This document shows positions 61,684-64,000 of a DNA stretch of 64,000 bases, one piece after another; position 1 is the stretch's first letter, and each line of letters starts with the position of its first letter. The translations under genes were made by a program, and so were the position numbers. Source of the stretch: Spirosoma sp. (GTDB lineage: Bacteria > Bacteroidota > Bacteroidia > Cytophagales > Spirosomataceae); the NCBI RefSeq assembly GCF_026391055.1, contig NZ_JAPLET010000024.1, positions 1-64,000 on the forward strand. Reading direction: 5' to 3'. The notes below the pieces were generated by a model. It saw only the letters and a list, made by a program, of their open reading frames with translations. It was not told the origin of the DNA and made no database searches.

Positions 61684-64000
61684 CTAGTTACCTGCTTTAA
61701 CCCGGTTTTGTTCGGCTGATGTGGCTGAATTCCGGTCACGGGCTCCTTTTACGTTCTGGTTACCAAAGCGGTAGGTAAACGTCAGTCTGATCTGGCGACT
61801 CTCCCAGCGCGACCCAACCCGGAAGTCAATATCCTGAACCATTGCCCGTCCCCGGAACTGATTCAGCCAGAAAGGGTCGTTAACGTTCAGCTTGATATTT
61901 CCTTTGCCTTCCATCACTTTTTTCTGAACCCCAATGCTAAACCCGCCCATTGGCTGAGCCCGGTAGAACCCGTACTGTGATGCTGAATTGAACCAGCCCG
62001 ACACTTCGGCCGACAGGGTTTTGCTCAAGGTAAAGTTGTTTGATGTGTACAGATTGAAAGCCACTAGCTTCACCTGATACGGTGTTCCCGAATAGAAAGT
62101 CTGGTAGTTCTGATAGTACGTATTCACGTTATTCTGCATCCGCCACCATTTGGCAACCGACACCGGGAAACTGACATTCAGGTTCAGATTGTCCAGGTGA
62201 CCCAAGTTTTCGGGTGTTACGTAGGTGATGTTCTGAGCAGCAATCTGGCGGGGTGTTTCCTGGTTGATAAAATCTGTGGTGCGGCTGAAACCGAGTGTCG
62301 TTGAAATAGCTCCTTTGTACACGTGCGTCAACTCAACCGAATTGGTGTACTGTGGCCGCAGAAACGGATTACCCTGCTGATAGGTGTAGGGGTCCAGATA
62401 GAACACAAATGGATTCAGGTTCTGGTAATCGGGCCGGTCGATCCGGCGGCTGTACGACATGTTCAGCACGTTGTTCGTATCCAGTTGACGAGACAGAAAC
62501 ACCGTTGGAAACAGGTTCAAATAGTTGCGATCCACCGTCTGGTTGAGCGTTACCGACGTGCCCGTTGAGTGGGTATGCTCCGCGCGAAGTCCTGTCTGTA
62601 CCTTTAGCTTACCGAATTTACCGGCGTAATTAACGTAAGCCGCGTTGATATTTTCGTTGTATTTGAACTGATTGGACCGACTGGCATCGAACAGCCACTG
62701 TTTTGTTTCCTGCTGCAGTGTATCGTAGATGGTGTTGTTGTCTGCATCGACAAAACTGCTTTTTAAACCGGCTTCCACTTTGCTACCGTTCTTCAACGGA
62801 TGTACGTAATCGGTTTTGAAGGCCATGATGTTGATCTCAGATGGCATGTTATTGCGTACATCCTGGTTGGGGCGGGTCAGCGAATTATCCGCGTTGTAGT
62901 AGACTGTGCTCAGGTTGTTATTATTTTTTCCACCATAATGAACGTAGTCGGCATCGACGGTCCACTCGCGGCCTTTGCCATCGAAATCGTACTTATAGTT
63001 GACGTTGCCGGTCACGTTCGACATGAACTGACGGGCGTCTGTCTTGGTCGTGGGGCGGCTGGTCAATCGGCGATTTTCGTCGCTGATCAGTGTATTATTC
63101 TGCCCACCCGACCGCCAGTCGTTCGAGAAACCGTTGAACAACACACCCACCGTACTCTTCTTATTGATGTAATAGTCCAGCCCGGCTTTGTACGAATGAC
63201 CCGTAAACTGATTTGGCCGGAAGGAATACTGATCGAAATACGTGATCTTACCGTTGTACGGAATAGCCCGGTTGATTTCGTTGGTTTGGGCACTTTCCCG
63301 GTTCACGTAGCTGTAGTTGCCAAATACATTCAATTTTCCCTCGCGGTGATTGAGGTTCAGGGACGAGTTGAATTTCGGCAGATCGTCGCGGGCACCCTGC
63401 AAATTTTTTACCCAGCCGTAGCCCGTACCGACGATAAACGTACCATTGGTACCGAAATTCTTATTCTTCTTCATCTTAATGTTGATGATCCCCGAATTAC
63501 CCGCAGCATCATACTTGGAGCCAGGATTGGTAATAATCTCAATTGATGCAATATTGTCACTGGGGGTATTTTTCAACAGGTTCGATACTTCCTGCTGCGA
63601 GAGGTAGGTCTGTTTGCCGTCGATGTAAACGATCACCCCGGCTTTACCCTTCAGCTGAATCTGGTCGTTCTGCCGGTCGATTGTGACGCCGGGTGCTTTT
63701 TCCAAGACTTCCAGTGCCGTATTGCCGCTAGACACAATGCTGTTTTCTACATTCATAACCGTCCGGTCAACCTGCTGCTCGATGAAGGGTTTCGTCGCCA
63801 CGACCTTCACTTCGGTCAGGCTTTTGGTTTCATCGACCAAAGTCAGAGCGGGCAGTTCGACGGCCGGATTTGCTTCATTTATAGAGAACAGTGCGCTATA
63901 CGTTTTGCTATAACCGATCTGCTGGGCAGCCACCCGGTAGTTTCCGGCACCAACGTTTTCAAAGGCATATTTTCCTTCGGCATCGCTGATGGCCCCTTTT
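61684..64000 (-). CDS. PF14905-type outer-membrane beta-barrel receptor, copy 2 (partial, 5' end outside window)
   Basis: At least 772 codons, open to the right edge; the true start and signal peptide are beyond 64000. The first visible residues (KGAISDAEGKYAFENVGAGN) are the end of a CarboxypepD_reg-like domain. Plug motifs QQVDRTVMNVENS, GVIVYIDGKQTYLS and ITNPGSKYDAAGNSGIINI are followed by the OMP_b-brl_3 barrel ending TFTYRFG and a basic tail. Collinear with copy 1, indicating tandem duplication. Confidence 0.9.
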   Translation of the reverse strand, partial: KGAISDAEGKYAFENVGAGNYRVAAQQIGYSKTYSALFSINEANPAVELPALTLVDETKSLTEVKVVATKPFIEQQVDRTVMNVENSIVSSGNTALEVLEKAPGVTIDRQNDQIQLKGKAGVIVYIDGKQTYLSQQEVSNLLKNTPSDNIASIEIITNPGSKYDAAGNSGIINIKMKKNKNFGTNGTFIVGTGYGWVKNLQGARDDLPKFNSSLNLNHREGKLNVFGNYSYVNRESAQTNEINRAIPYNGKITYFDQYSFRPNQFTGHSYKAGLDYYINKKSTVGVLFNGFSNDWRSGGQNNTLISDENRRLTSRPTTKTDARQFMSNVTGNVNYKYDFDGKGREWTVDADYVHYGGKNNNNLSTVYYNADNSLTRPNQDVRNNMPSEINIMAFKTDYVHPLKNGSKVEAGLKSSFVDADNNTIYDTLQQETKQWLFDASRSNQFKYNENINAAYVNYAGKFGKLKVQTGLRAEHTHSTGTSVTLNQTVDRNYLNLFPTVFLSRQLDTNNVLNMSYSRRIDRPDYQNLNPFVFYLDPYTYQQGNPFLRPQYTNSVELTHVYKGAISTTLGFSRTTDFINQETPRQIAAQNITYVTPENLGHLDNLNLNVSFPVSVAKWWRMQNNVNTYYQNYQTFYSGTPYQVKLVAFNLYTSNNFTLSKTLSAEVSGWFNSASQYGFYRAQPMGGFSIGVQKKVMEGKGNIKLNVNDPFWLNQFRGRAMVQDIDFRVGSRWESRQIRLTFTYRFGNQNVKGARDRNSATSAEQNRVKAGN

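Noticed and set aside
62800..63546. 248-codon open frame on the plus strand
   Set aside because: Antisense to the well-supported receptor copy 2; composition is a reflection of the real frame.
1..64000. CRISPR array, prophage or insertion sequence
   Set aside because: No regularly spaced repeats, transposase, integrase or phage structural genes seen.

Overview
This is a 64 kb chromosomal window from a bacterium of the phylum Bacteroidota, most likely the Cytophagales and close to Spirosoma. That placement is inferred from gene content: TonB-dependent receptors with carboxypeptidase-regulatory N-termini, DUF5686 and GWxTD proteins, PF14905-type receptors, membrane-anchored AraC regulators, and scattered promoters fitting the Bacteroidota TAnnTTTG -7 element. 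No rRNA, tRNA, CRISPR array, insertion sequence or phage gene was recognised. The window cuts two genes: treY at the left edge and a TonB-dependent receptor at the right edge.

Layout. 1-4.8 kb (minus) is a trehalose locus: a lipoprotein GH13 enzyme resembling TreS, then treZ and treY. 5.0-6.4 kb holds two tandem DUF421 membrane proteins with C-terminal zinc ribbons. 6.4-9.7 kb is AT-rich and gene-poor, with four small unknown genes. 9.7-13.5 kb is a siderophore-type TonB receptor with paired operator-like palindromes, followed by a sialidase-fold protein carrying Cys and His metal-site-like motifs. 13.7-29.9 kb is mainly housekeeping: Nif3, a coiled-coil zinc-ribbon protein, TPR protein, pgk, two DUF2157 proteins, a FAN1-type nuclease, methyltransferases, cytochrome c, rlmB, a GWxTD lipoprotein and an ohrR-ohr-oxidoreductase operon.

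30.0-41.3 kb (minus) is a signalling and exopolysaccharide block: a hybrid histidine kinase, an NtrC-type sigma-54 activator, a WecA/MraY-type initiating transferase, two glycosyltransferases, a degenerate aminoglycoside-phosphotransferase-fold protein and two paralogous stand-alone receiver proteins. Both receiver genes have the same upstream layout: a TTTCCA-N5-TGGAAA palindrome about 115 nt, and a TGGCATAG box about 42 nt, before the start codon. This could be an enhancer and -24 arrangement read by the nearby NtrC-type regulator.

41.7-53.8 kb is mixed: an SDR, an unknown 540-aa protein, an App1-type phosphatidate phosphatase divergent from a diacylglycerol-kinase-family enzyme, fdhD, a DUF5686 protein, pyrR, pth and an RlaP-like nucleotidyltransferase. 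53.9-58.2 kb holds a DUF5060/DUF5605 glycosidase, then the most interesting pair in the window: a 52-codon lipoprotein ending in a CPGCG motif, immediately followed by a DUF692 multinuclear non-heme iron oxidase (MNIO). MNIO enzymes of the MbnB, TglH, ChrH and BufB type modify Cys-rich ribosomal peptides, so this looks like a minimal two-gene system producing a surface-anchored modified peptide. 58.3-64 kb has a secreted unknown and two tandem PF14905-type receptors.
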